NCBI GenBank assembly: GCA_003557085.1
Contig: PWPR01000188.1
Coordinates: forward strand, 1-38,382
Source: Clostridia bacterium
GTDB lineage: Bacteria; Bacillota; UBA994; PWPR01
Reading direction: 5' to 3'
Length of the DNA stretch: 38,382 nt
Part shown: piece by piece, positions 21,466-29,797 of the stretch
How positions within the stretch are numbered: position 1 is the first letter of the stretch
Layout: each line of letters begins with the position of its first letter
Made by a program: the position numbers and the translations under genes
The notes under the pieces: model-generated
The model's input: only the letters and a program-made list of their open reading frames with translations
The model's database searches: none
Told to the model about the DNA's origin: nothing

Positions 21466-21494
21466 ACTATATCATGACGAGCTACCTTCGTCAA
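21466..21494 (-). promoter_or_regulatory. Promoter of T-box D
   Basis: TTGACG - 17 nt - TATAGT. Confidence 0.7.
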
Positions 21495-21515
21495 GCTTTT
21501 TTTTCTTTACTCTAA

Positions 21516-21636
21516 TAAAAAATACTCCATCTCAATAAAGAGACGGAGTATTTATCCGCGGTACCACTCTTGTTCTAAAGCTATGCTTTAGCACTTTACT
21601 AGACTCTAGGTGCAAAAGGAGTTTTGTCGCAGTAAT
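21516..21636 (-). ncRNA. Headless T-box module 1 (Stem III + antiterminator/terminator, no Stem I)
   Basis: GTGCTAAAGCATAGCTTTAGAACAAGAGTGGTACCGCGG then ACTCCGTCTCTTTATTGAGATGGAGTATTTTTT; too short after terminator C for a Stem I. Confidence 0.8.
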
Positions 21637-21889
21637 AAAAAAATCCGTCTCAATTAAGAGACGGATAATATCCGCGGTACCACTCTAATTCCGATTTAAT
21701 CGGCACTTTTCCAGCTAAAGTCTGCTCCCTTATAACGGAGGGAATCCGCTCACCTTACTATTTTTCAGGCTTGTGCTCAAGAGTGAGTTCATTCTTTCAT
21801 CTGTACTACTTTCCACCAACCAGTAGCTCTCTATAACACTTGAAAGAAATACTATTCTCCGTCACTGCAATTATTCTTGCTTAAATTTA
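21637..21889 (-). ncRNA. T-box leader C, predicted specifier CUC (Leu), specifier at 21785-21787
   Basis: AGAGAGCTACTGGTTGGTGGAAAGTAG, TGAA-CTC-ACTCTTGAGC, T-box AGAGTGGTACCGCGG, terminator ATCCGTCTC...GAGACGGATTTTTTT. Confidence 0.9.
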
Positions 21890-21895
21890 ATAAGC

Positions 21896-21924
21896 AATAT
21901 ACCATGACGCGGTACCTGCGTCAA
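21896..21924 (-). promoter_or_regulatory. Promoter of T-box C
   Basis: TTGACG - 17 nt - TATATT. Confidence 0.7.
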
Positions 21925-21949
21925 GATTTTTTTCAAAAAATAATAGTTT

Positions 21950-23464
21950 TTATTCATTCCAGCTAATTTCTGCAACTTTAATTACCTCGTCACTCCTTGG
22001 CTTCCAATTAATTCTATTACTACTACCATAAATATCCTTTTGCTGATAAAGGTTTACAAAGGGAATATCATTTTGAATTTCTTCTAGTATTTTATGATAT
22101 ATTTCTTCTCTTATAGTATTATCTAAAGTGCTAAGTCCTTGATCTATCAAATTGTCAATATATTCATTTCTGGACTCACTTAACCTGTATTGTGACATGT
22201 TCTGACTTGTGTGAAGCCATTGTTTAAGAGTAGTTCCTGCATCAAAAGTAGCACTTCCCCATCCAATGAGCCAAATATCAGCATCAATTTGCCCAGATAT
22301 TATACTTCCTACATAGGCACCCCATTCAATAAACTGTAAATCTACTTCTAAACCTACATAACTTAGGTCTGCTTGAATAGCTTCTGCAACCTCTTTGTCC
22401 ATGGAATACCTTCCCGAAGGAGCATGCATAACAATTGTCTCATTCACTGCCCCTACTTTAGTTAGTAGTTCAATTGCTCTTTCTGGATCATAACCAAGTG
22501 GTTCTATATTAGGGTTATAACCTAAGTCAAAATTGCATACTGGCTGAGTACTAAGTATTGCATTATCTCCTAATATATTACTTATTATTGATTCTGTATT
22601 TATAGCTAAATTAATTGCTTCTCTCACTCTTACATCATTGACTAAATCTCTTTTTATGGTTTGTGCAAGCATTATAAATCTTGTACTATCAACACTTCTT
22701 GTTGAAATGTTATCTGCTGAATTAATCTCATCAATTTGGTGAGGTGGCACATTTGTTATAATATCTGCTTGATTTGCTTGTAATGCCATTACTCTTGCAG
22801 AGGACTCTGGTACTGGTTTAAACAAAACTTTTGCTATGTCTGTTTTCCCTTTCCAATAGTTGTCATTTCTAACTAATACTATTTCTTCATCTCTAACCCA
22901 TGACTCTAACTTATATGGTCCGCTTCCTATAGGATTTATGCTAAACTCTTGATTACCTACCTCTTCAATATAGTGCTTTGGGACAACTCTTAACTCAGCT
23001 AACCTGCTTAGTATTACTGGGTTAGGATACTTAGTTTCTATTATTACCTGATAATCTGATATTTCTTCAACGCTATTAATGCTGTCATAATAGCCTCTTC
23101 TAGGACTGTTCATTTCTGGGTCTAGAATTCTTTCAATCGAGTACTTAACATCTTTTGCTGTAAGACTTACACCATCGTGAAAAAAAACTTCTTCTTCAAT
23201 AGTTATTAGCCATCTTGTCTCACTTAAGTTCTCATAACTTTTTGCAATATTATTTACTATTTCCATGGAACTATTTCTAGATAGTAAAGTGTCAAATATT
23301 TGATACTCTACATTGCCTGTTGGTGTATCTGTGTGCATAATTGGATCTAAGGTTGTTGCATCTACACCTTGTAAAACTACTAGTGTTTTTTCTACTACAT
23401 TGTCATGACTGCATGCTATTAAGATTAAAGTTGAAATTAGCAATATCATAATAAATTTTTTCAT
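21950..23464 (-). CDS. Peptide ABC transporter substrate-binding lipoprotein (SBP2)
   Basis: Paralogue of SBP1, lipobox TLILIAC. Confidence 0.92.
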   Translation of the reverse strand: MKKFIMILLISTLILIACSHDNVVEKTLVVLQGVDATTLDPIMHTDTPTGNVEYQIFDTLLSRNSSMEIVNNIAKSYENLSETRWLITIEEEVFFHDGVSLTAKDVKYSIERILDPEMNSPRRGYYDSINSVEEISDYQVIIETKYPNPVILSRLAELRVVPKHYIEEVGNQEFSINPIGSGPYKLESWVRDEEIVLVRNDNYWKGKTDIAKVLFKPVPESSARVMALQANQADIITNVPPHQIDEINSADNISTRSVDSTRFIMLAQTIKRDLVNDVRVREAINLAINTESIISNILGDNAILSTQPVCNFDLGYNPNIEPLGYDPERAIELLTKVGAVNETIVMHAPSGRYSMDKEVAEAIQADLSYVGLEVDLQFIEWGAYVGSIISGQIDADIWLIGWGSATFDAGTTLKQWLHTSQNMSQYRLSESRNEYIDNLIDQGLSTLDNTIREEIYHKILEEIQNDIPFVNLYQQKDIYGSSNRINWKPRSDEVIKVAEISWNE

Positions 23465-23522
23465 TGAATTTTCCTCCTAAATTTTTCTCTCTAATTGACT
23501 TGATAAAAAAAGGAAGTTCCAT
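23403..23522 (-). CDS. Putative 39-aa leader ORF upstream of and overlapping SBP2 start
   Basis: SD GAGGAGTGAT then ATGGAA: MELPFFIKSIREKNLGGKFNEKIYYDIANFNFNLNSMQS*; shared start context with the other SBP leaders. Confidence 0.4.
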   Translation of the reverse strand: MELPFFIKSIREKNLGGKFNEKIYYDIANFNFNLNSMQS

Positions 23523-23552
23523 TCACATCACTCCTCGCTATTAAGGCTAAAA

Positions 23553-23630
23553 CAATAACCCCGTCTCTCATATGAGAGACGGGGTTAGCCGCGGTACCAC
23601 TCTCTTTCCTAAAATAATTTAGGCAACTGA
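23553..23630 (-). ncRNA. Headless T-box module 2
   Basis: Stem III CCTAAATTATTTTAGG, AGAGTGGTACCGCGG, AACCCCGTCTCTCATATGAGAGACGGGGTT; no Stem I between it and terminator B. Confidence 0.8.
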
Positions 23631-23667
23631 GAAAATATCTATATCGATAGGTCTTAGTGGCCTTATT

Positions 23668-23931
23668 AAAAAAGCCCCGTCTCAATTAAGAGACGGAGCT
23701 CATAGTCCGTGGTACCACTCTTGTTCCCAATTCTTGGGCAACTCTATCAGATACATAATATCTTCTTCCTTGATATCGGTGGAAATCCGCTTACCCTACT
23801 TAATTTCAGGTTCGTGCTCGGAGAGGAATTCACTAGAACATTTCGACGCTGGCTTTCACCTTCCCAGCTCGCTTTAGTCTTAACCCACTAGTTACTATTT
23901 CTCGTCATTGCTTTAGCTCTTTATAATATTG
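23668..23931 (-). ncRNA. T-box leader B, predicted specifier UUC (Phe), specifier at 23826-23828
   Basis: GCGAGCTGGGAAGGTGAAAGCCAGC Stem I, TGAA-TTC-CTCTCCGAGC, AGAGTGGTACCACGG, terminator CCGTCTCTTAATTGAGACGGGGCTTTTTT. Confidence 0.88.
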
Positions 23932-23937
23932 CTAAGG

Positions 23938-23967
23938 AATATATCATGCTTGAGGCACCATTGTCAA
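23938..23967 (-). promoter_or_regulatory. Promoter of T-box B
   Basis: TTGACA - 18 nt - TATATT. Confidence 0.65.
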
Positions 23968-23982
23968 GCATTCCTTAAATAT

Positions 23983-25509
23983 TTATTTCCATGAAGTCGT
24001 GAAAATATCTATTATTTCATCCCCTCTCGGTGTAAAGTTTACTCTGCTGCTAACTCCATATAGGTCATTTTGCTGATATAAGTTTATAAAAGCTACGTCT
24101 TTTACTACTTGCTCGATAATTTGCTCATAGAGTTGCTCTCTTAAGTTATCATCTACTGTTATTAAAGCTTCTTCTAATAAAGCATCTACCTTATTGTTTG
24201 TTTCTTCATCTACTCTGTAGTAAGCTGTTGGATTATTAGTATGTAACCATTGCAATAAAGTTGTCCCGGCATCAAAAGTAGCACTTCCCCAGCCAATTAA
24301 CCATAAATCTGCATCCATAGTTCCGTTAATAATCTTAGATACATAAGTATTAAAATCTTCAAACACCAAGTTCACTCTTACTCCGAGTGCTTCAATTTGT
24401 GCTGCAGCTGCTTCTGCCACTTCCTTGTCCATTGCATATCTTCCCGAAGGTGACTTAAGAGTTATTTCTAAATCATTTGCTCCCGCGTCTACTAGTAAGC
24501 TTTGTGCCTTCTCTAAATCATGCCCTCTATTAGTGATGTTTGAGTTATGACCTATATCAAAAACACTAATAATTTGATTAGAAACAGTGGCTTTTCCTGA
24601 GAAAATATTCTGCACAATACTTTCATTATCTACAGCCAGCTCTAAGGCTCTTCTTACTCTAACATCACTGACAGCTTCGTTTTCTGTTGTGAATGCAAGA
24701 AAGATTACTCTTGTAGAAGCAACCTCTGCTACACTTCCAACAGCTTCTATCTGCTCAATATTGTGTGGTGGTAAATTGGTTATTATGTCTGCTTCACCTG
24801 CTTGCAAAGCCATAGTTCTTGCTGCAGCTTCTGGTACAGGCTTAAAAGTCACTTTCTCAATTTCTGGAGCTCCTAAAAAATATTCTTCATTAGCAACTAG
24901 TTCTATTCGCTCATCTTTTACCCATGATTTGAATCTAAATGGACCACTTCCAATAGGCTCACTGGCAAATTTACTATTACCAACATTTTCTACATAATCT
25001 TTTGGAACTACTTCTAATGCTACAAGTCTACTTAGTAGAACTGGCGAAGGCTCCTTGGTAATGATTTTAAAACTATGTTCATCAATTATACTCACTTCAT
25101 CAATAAAGTCGTAATGACTAATTCTAGGACTTTGAGTGCTTGGGTCTACTATCCTCTCTATTGAGAATTTTATATCTTCTGTTGTCAGTGCGCTTCCATC
25201 ATGAAATTTGATATTTTCATGGATGGAAAACTCCCAACTAAGCTCATCTATCATATGCCATGATTTAGCTATGCCTTCTACGATATTCATTTCTACATCT
25301 CTTTTTAGTACTGTGTCAAAAATTTGATGACCAACATTTCCACTAGGTGTATCTGAATGCATTGCAGGATCAAGAGTAGTTGCATCAGTTCCTTGCAATA
25401 CTATTAACTCTCTAGAATTTTCAACTACTTCTTCTTGATTACATCCAAATAAAGACACACTTAAAACAAGTATCAAAACAGTTATTAAAACCTTAGTTAA
25501 TTTTTTCAT
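23983..25509 (-). CDS. Peptide ABC transporter substrate-binding lipoprotein (SBP3)
   Basis: Paralogue of SBP1/2, lipobox SVSLFGC. Confidence 0.92.
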   Translation of the reverse strand: MKKLTKVLITVLILVLSVSLFGCNQEEVVENSRELIVLQGTDATTLDPAMHSDTPSGNVGHQIFDTVLKRDVEMNIVEGIAKSWHMIDELSWEFSIHENIKFHDGSALTTEDIKFSIERIVDPSTQSPRISHYDFIDEVSIIDEHSFKIITKEPSPVLLSRLVALEVVPKDYVENVGNSKFASEPIGSGPFRFKSWVKDERIELVANEEYFLGAPEIEKVTFKPVPEAAARTMALQAGEADIITNLPPHNIEQIEAVGSVAEVASTRVIFLAFTTENEAVSDVRVRRALELAVDNESIVQNIFSGKATVSNQIISVFDIGHNSNITNRGHDLEKAQSLLVDAGANDLEITLKSPSGRYAMDKEVAEAAAAQIEALGVRVNLVFEDFNTYVSKIINGTMDADLWLIGWGSATFDAGTTLLQWLHTNNPTAYYRVDEETNNKVDALLEEALITVDDNLREQLYEQIIEQVVKDVAFINLYQQNDLYGVSSRVNFTPRGDEIIDIFTTSWK

Positions 25510-25547
25510 TATGATCTCCTTTTTTCTTTCTAATTAGTAGTTTTCAA

Positions 25548-25571
25548 TCAATAATAATATCCTTCTTCCAT
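25548..25571 (-). CDS. Putative 7-aa leader peptide MEEGYYY upstream of SBP3
   Basis: SD AAAAGGAGTGA, 6-nt spacer, ATG GAA GAA GGA TAT TAT TAT TGA; lies downstream of a Tyr-type T-box. Confidence 0.5.
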   Translation of the reverse strand: MEEGYYY

Positions 25572-25594
25572 TACTACTCACTCCTTTTAAATAT

Positions 25595-25665
25595 AAAAAA
25601 ACCTCCATCTCTTCAGAGACGGAGGTTCCGCGGTACCACCCTGATTCTGAGCTTTCACTCAACAC
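25595..25665 (-). ncRNA. Headless T-box module 3
   Basis: Stem III TGAGTGAAAGCTCA, CAGGGTGGTACCGCGG, AACCTCCGTCTCTGAAGAGATGGAGGTTTTTTT. Confidence 0.8.
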
Positions 25666-25710
25666 TTGATGAAAAAAGTGCATTCAAAAAATATACAAAT
25701 AATACTGCAA

Positions 25711-25978
25711 ATAAATAAAGTCCGCCTCATTTAAGAGACGGACAGATAATCCGCGGTACCACTCTTTTTCCAATTTCTTGGCTGCTTTTTGAATAGACTC
25801 CATTCATACCTTGATAACGGAGGCAAACCCGTTAGCCCTACTTTTTATTCAGACTAAAGCTCAAGGGTGTATTCATAATAAGCAGGGAGCGCCAGCTTCC
25901 ACCAACCCTGGCTCTCTATAGCTATGCAAATTATTACTCTTCCCTATCAACGCTACATTCTTTATTATCTTAAAGTTG
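25711..25978 (-). ncRNA. T-box leader A, predicted specifier UAC (Tyr), specifier at 25869-25871
   Basis: AGAGAGCCAGGGTTGGTGGAAGCTGG Stem I, TGAA-TAC-ACCCTTGAGC, AGAGTGGTACCGCGG, terminator GTCCGTCTCTTAAATGAGGCGGAC. Confidence 0.9.
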
Positions 25979-25984
25979 CTTAAT

Positions 25985-26013
25985 AATATACAACAGATAT
26001 TTGAAGCTGTCAA
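25985..26013 (-). promoter_or_regulatory. Promoter of T-box A
   Basis: TTGACA - 17 nt - TATATT. Confidence 0.75.
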
Positions 26014-26280
26014 GATATTATTCGTGTTTAATGTAAAAATCTTTTCCACAGATTATGTTGAAAAACTGTTAGGGTTCTGTTGACTTAATCTTATAAAACT
26101 ATGGTATTAGGGATATTTACTCACTATTCCGAACACTTCATCGCTTTAACTTAATCGAGACTGCCTTTATACTATATGTTTTTCTTTGTATTAGCAACAA
26201 TTTAGATATATTTTCTTATTCTTTACCTAACTTATAATATTCAGACAATTGCTAATTATTCGCTTTTTTAGTTTCTTAAA

Positions 26281-26328
26281 TGTGGATAAAGCCTATCTTA
26301 TACACAGAGTTCTCCACAGTTTTCCACA
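26281..26328. promoter_or_regulatory. DnaA-box cluster
   Basis: TGTGGATAA (26281), TTATACACA (26298), TTCTCCACA (26310), TTTTCCACA (26320). Confidence 0.55.
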
Positions 26329-26363
26329 TATATTTCCATAATCAACACTTATTTATTTCCATT

Positions 26364-27962
26364 TTATTCTTTTTCTCTTAAATAATGTGCGTAACCTATC
26401 TCTCTTAAATAGTTTTGAAGAGCTAAGTTTCTACCAAATTCAGCTGATGCCAAGGCTTGCTCTAAGCTTGCTAGTTGCTCTTGTGCCTGTAATAAATTAG
26501 CCATTGGACTACCGGAGTTTGAACTAAACCCAAGTTCATAAGCAACTTCAGCTATTTCTAATTGTTTCTTTATTATTTCTAGATTTTCAAGTGATAACTC
26601 GTATGCATATTCAGCATTTTGCCAATCTAAATAGGATTTATGAATTGTACTTTTAGCTGTATACCAGATGTTTTCATACTCTATTTCTTTGAGCTCATAA
26701 TAAGCTAATGACTCTTGATACTCTTTTGTCGTATCTCTATGTTTTTTGTCTACATACTCAATATTCTTTTCTGCAAGTTCTAGGTCTTGTCTTGCTGTAA
26801 ACATATCTGTTCTGTGAAAATAAGCTATTTCAAAAGCGTCTTCTAATGAAAAATCTAACTCTTGGTATTCAGGCTCAATAAGTTTTACTTCTGTATGATA
26901 CGGAAGTCCCAATGCTTGGTTTAAATCAATTAGTGCCTTATTCCTCTCTATTTCAGCACCTCTAAGAGATATTTTTGAACCATTGTATTGAAGCATAACT
27001 AGTTGCAAATCTGAACTAGACATTAACCCTTGTGAGTAGGTATGGTATGCATTCTGGTACTGCTCTTTTGCTCTTAAATAGGCTTTCTCTTGAACTTCAA
27101 GTGTTTTATTTGCTTGAACTAAACCATAAAAAGAGCTTTCAGCCAGTAGCTTGAACCCTTCTGTTACATCAATGTCTGACCTTATCAATAATTGTGCTGC
27201 TTGATTAGTTTTAGTCCTAATTATATTTACTGCGTCCTCCATATCCAGGCGCCTTGTAGCTTGTAAACCAAGAATGGATGCAGCCATTGAATTTGCCTGT
27301 CTAACAGCCTCATTTGTTCCTAAATGTATCTCAAAGAATGCCTCTCCTGCTTGAGACTTGGCATCTTCCATCGCTTCAATTAATACTTCAGGAGGAAGCG
27401 CTCTGGCTGGCTCTGTTTCTAATTCTTGCGGCAGTTCATCTCTTATTTCGGGGGGTATTAGTGAGTAAAAACCACTCCCACTAAACTCATTATTTATGCC
27501 CGTAAGAAACTGCTTACTAATTCTTCTTTCCATTAAATGATCATAGTGCGTGTCAATTATATCTACTTCATACACTTCATTGTCAACTTCGATAGTTGTA
27601 GTATAGTCTAAACTTTTGACATAGTCTATTTCGCGTTGAATATCTATAACATTAGAAGATAGTTGATCTGCAAAACTTCGCATATCTCTCTCTAATCTTC
27701 TTAACTCTGCATTAGCATCTCCAGCAATATCTAGTTGAATATCTTGCAAATTCATCTGTTTCTCCGCTACTCTTTTATCAAGATTATTTTCTAGTACCAA
27801 CCGTACTGTATCCCTCAAGGATAATTCTAGTACTTCACTAGCTGCTTCTTCTAGATCTTCATTTTCTTGATATAAGCTATCTAGGTCTTCTTCAGAAATA
27901 GCAATAATTCCACTAAAAAGCATGCTAAAGACTATTAGAATACTTATTATTTTACTTTTCAT
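26364..27962 (-). CDS. TolC-family / outer-membrane-efflux-like coiled-coil protein, exported
   Basis: Signal peptide; long helical repeats; LIDLNQALGLP and AEVAYELGFSS resemble TolC-family segments. Confidence 0.75.
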   Translation of the reverse strand: MKSKIISILIVFSMLFSGIIAISEEDLDSLYQENEDLEEAASEVLELSLRDTVRLVLENNLDKRVAEKQMNLQDIQLDIAGDANAELRRLERDMRSFADQLSSNVIDIQREIDYVKSLDYTTTIEVDNEVYEVDIIDTHYDHLMERRISKQFLTGINNEFSGSGFYSLIPPEIRDELPQELETEPARALPPEVLIEAMEDAKSQAGEAFFEIHLGTNEAVRQANSMAASILGLQATRRLDMEDAVNIIRTKTNQAAQLLIRSDIDVTEGFKLLAESSFYGLVQANKTLEVQEKAYLRAKEQYQNAYHTYSQGLMSSSDLQLVMLQYNGSKISLRGAEIERNKALIDLNQALGLPYHTEVKLIEPEYQELDFSLEDAFEIAYFHRTDMFTARQDLELAEKNIEYVDKKHRDTTKEYQESLAYYELKEIEYENIWYTAKSTIHKSYLDWQNAEYAYELSLENLEIIKKQLEIAEVAYELGFSSNSGSPMANLLQAQEQLASLEQALASAEFGRNLALQNYLREIGYAHYLREKE

Positions 27963-27991
27963 GATACTCCTCCAAAAATTTATATATTAAA

Positions 27992-28014
27992 TAAGATAGG
28001 CTAGTAGCCTATCT
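27992..28014 (-). terminator. Hairpin with U-rich 3' flank between dockerin and TolC-like genes
   Basis: AGATAGGCTACTAGCCTATCT followed by TATTTAATA. Confidence 0.5.
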
Positions 28015-29007
28015 CTATCTTCTTGCCCCCGAAACTCTTCTTAATATCATTAAGGCATCATTTGCATCAACTATTCCATTATTTGTTACATCTGCAATTA
28101 AAAATTGTTTTTGCGTAAACCTACTTAAAGTAATAGGATCTAATAAAGAAACAACATCTGTCATGTCAACTACGTTATCAAGATTTACATCTCCTTGATG
28201 AATCTGTGGCTCTCTAGGAGTTTCCTCAGGTAAAGAGGGCTGTTCGTCAGGATCATCTGGTTGTGTTGGATCATCAGTGGGTGGTTGAGGTGTAATTGGC
28301 TCTTCGGTTCTATGTAAAGTTTTAATATTCACAGTTGTACTAATACTTGGTCCTATATTAAGAGTAATCCTAGCGTCACCTATATCATAAACATCTATTT
28401 CTAGCTCATTATTGACCAAATTGAAAGCTGCTTGTCCCCTTAGATTACCACTAGCATTAGTTTGCATCATATATGGATAAGTTGTTTCAACAACTCCAAC
28501 TCTAGTGTTACCACTATAAAAACTAAGCGGGATTTTTATTGTTCTTACTGTCCCTGGTTCTACATAAGCTGTCACAGATGATTGTGCAAGAGCAATCCTA
28601 TTGAATGGCAAAGAATCTCTAGCAGCTACAATTGTATAGTTTTGCTGCTCTCTTAAAAGGGAGTCTACCCTAATATATACTGTTTGACCTGCTTCAAGAT
28701 AAGTTGCTATAAAGAATCCATTGCCACTAGATAACTTCGTACCTCCATATAAAAACTGTAAGTTAGAATTGTATAAGTGGCCTCTTATTTGAGAATCAGC
28801 TCTTCCTCTAAAAGCGTAATAACCTGCTTCTTGTGCAGTAAAAGCATAGGTATCAATCATATACTCTTCACTCAATACCCCTGATTCTTGCTGGTTCAAT
28901 GACAGCTTTATAGCTTCTCTAAACAAGTTTGCTTGATTGCTATTAGCAGTACTTATATTAAGAACTAATATTGAGAGTAATATTATAGCAGCACCTATCT
29001 TCTTCAT
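28015..29007 (-). CDS. Exported dockerin type I domain protein
   Basis: Signal peptide, PPC-like N-terminal region, C-terminal GDVNLDNVVDMTDVVSLL...ADVTNNGIVDANDALMILRRV dockerin repeats. Confidence 0.8.
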   Translation of the reverse strand: MKKIGAAIILLSILVLNISTANSNQANLFREAIKLSLNQQESGVLSEEYMIDTYAFTAQEAGYYAFRGRADSQIRGHLYNSNLQFLYGGTKLSSGNGFFIATYLEAGQTVYIRVDSLLREQQNYTIVAARDSLPFNRIALAQSSVTAYVEPGTVRTIKIPLSFYSGNTRVGVVETTYPYMMQTNASGNLRGQAAFNLVNNELEIDVYDIGDARITLNIGPSISTTVNIKTLHRTEEPITPQPPTDDPTQPDDPDEQPSLPEETPREPQIHQGDVNLDNVVDMTDVVSLLDPITLSRFTQKQFLIADVTNNGIVDANDALMILRRVSGARR

Positions 29008-29018
29008 TAGGAATCCCC

Positions 29019-29750
29019 TTATAAATCTTCGCAGCAGCTACATTTAAACATATAGCCAACACCACGTTTGGTATGTATATATTTTGGATTAGTAACATCA
29101 TCATCATCTAATGCTTTTCTTAGATTTCTTATATGAGCCATAACTGTACTATCATTCTCACTAACTGGATTATTCCAAACCTTTTGATATATCTCTTTCT
29201 TTGATTGGTATGATTCTTGATTTTTAATCAAAAACACTAGCAGCTTTATTGTTAATTCGCTTACATCTCTCTCTTCCTCATTAACAAAAATCTTCAAGTC
29301 ATTCATATCAACCCTTAAGTCACCACAGATATATATGCCATTTTCTTGTCTATGACATATACTTTTAACATGTTTCCTCAGTTGTTCTTCAATAATAAAC
29401 ATTAACTCATCTATGTTTTTGATTTCTATCTGATCTTTTGCTTTTTTCACAACCTCTAAAGCAATTCCTTTTTGCTTGTCTTCAGGTGTCAATATCATAA
29501 CTATAGTATCCTTGAATTCCTTTACTCTAGCAGAAAAATCAATGATATCGCAATCCCCTAAAGTCATATCTATAATAACTAGATCATGCTGATACTCTTC
29601 ATACATGGCAAGTCCTTTGTCTTTTCTGTCAATTGAATCTACTCTTAAACCTTCTGCTTCTAAGTACATCCTGAGTGTATCAGTTACAGCTAAATCATCA
29701 CTCAAAATCAGCACCCTATTCGTAATCATTTTTTTCCTCCCTTTATGCAC
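29019..29750 (-). CDS. Winged-helix response-regulator-like protein with divergent receiver
   Basis: N-terminal receiver-like LILSDD...VIIDMTLGD, C-terminal STVMAHIRNLRKALDD...HTKRGVGYMF. Start probably MITNRV. Confidence 0.8.
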   Translation of the reverse strand: MHKGRKKMITNRVLILSDDLAVTDTLRMYLEAEGLRVDSIDRKDKGLAMYEEYQHDLVIIDMTLGDCDIIDFSARVKEFKDTIVMILTPEDKQKGIALEVVKKAKDQIEIKNIDELMFIIEEQLRKHVKSICHRQENGIYICGDLRVDMNDLKIFVNEEERDVSELTIKLLVFLIKNQESYQSKKEIYQKVWNNPVSENDSTVMAHIRNLRKALDDDDVTNPKYIHTKRGVGYMFKCSCCEDL

Positions 29751-29797
29751 ATATTTAAAAGCCTGTTCGCTTTTTATCAGTATTAGCTTATTTTAGC

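Noticed and set aside
21190-26000. Regular repeats of similar hairpins resembling a CRISPR or repeat array
   Set aside because: Units are T-box antiterminator/terminator elements with T-box core GGTACC and variable spacing; no uniform repeats or spacers, no cas genes.
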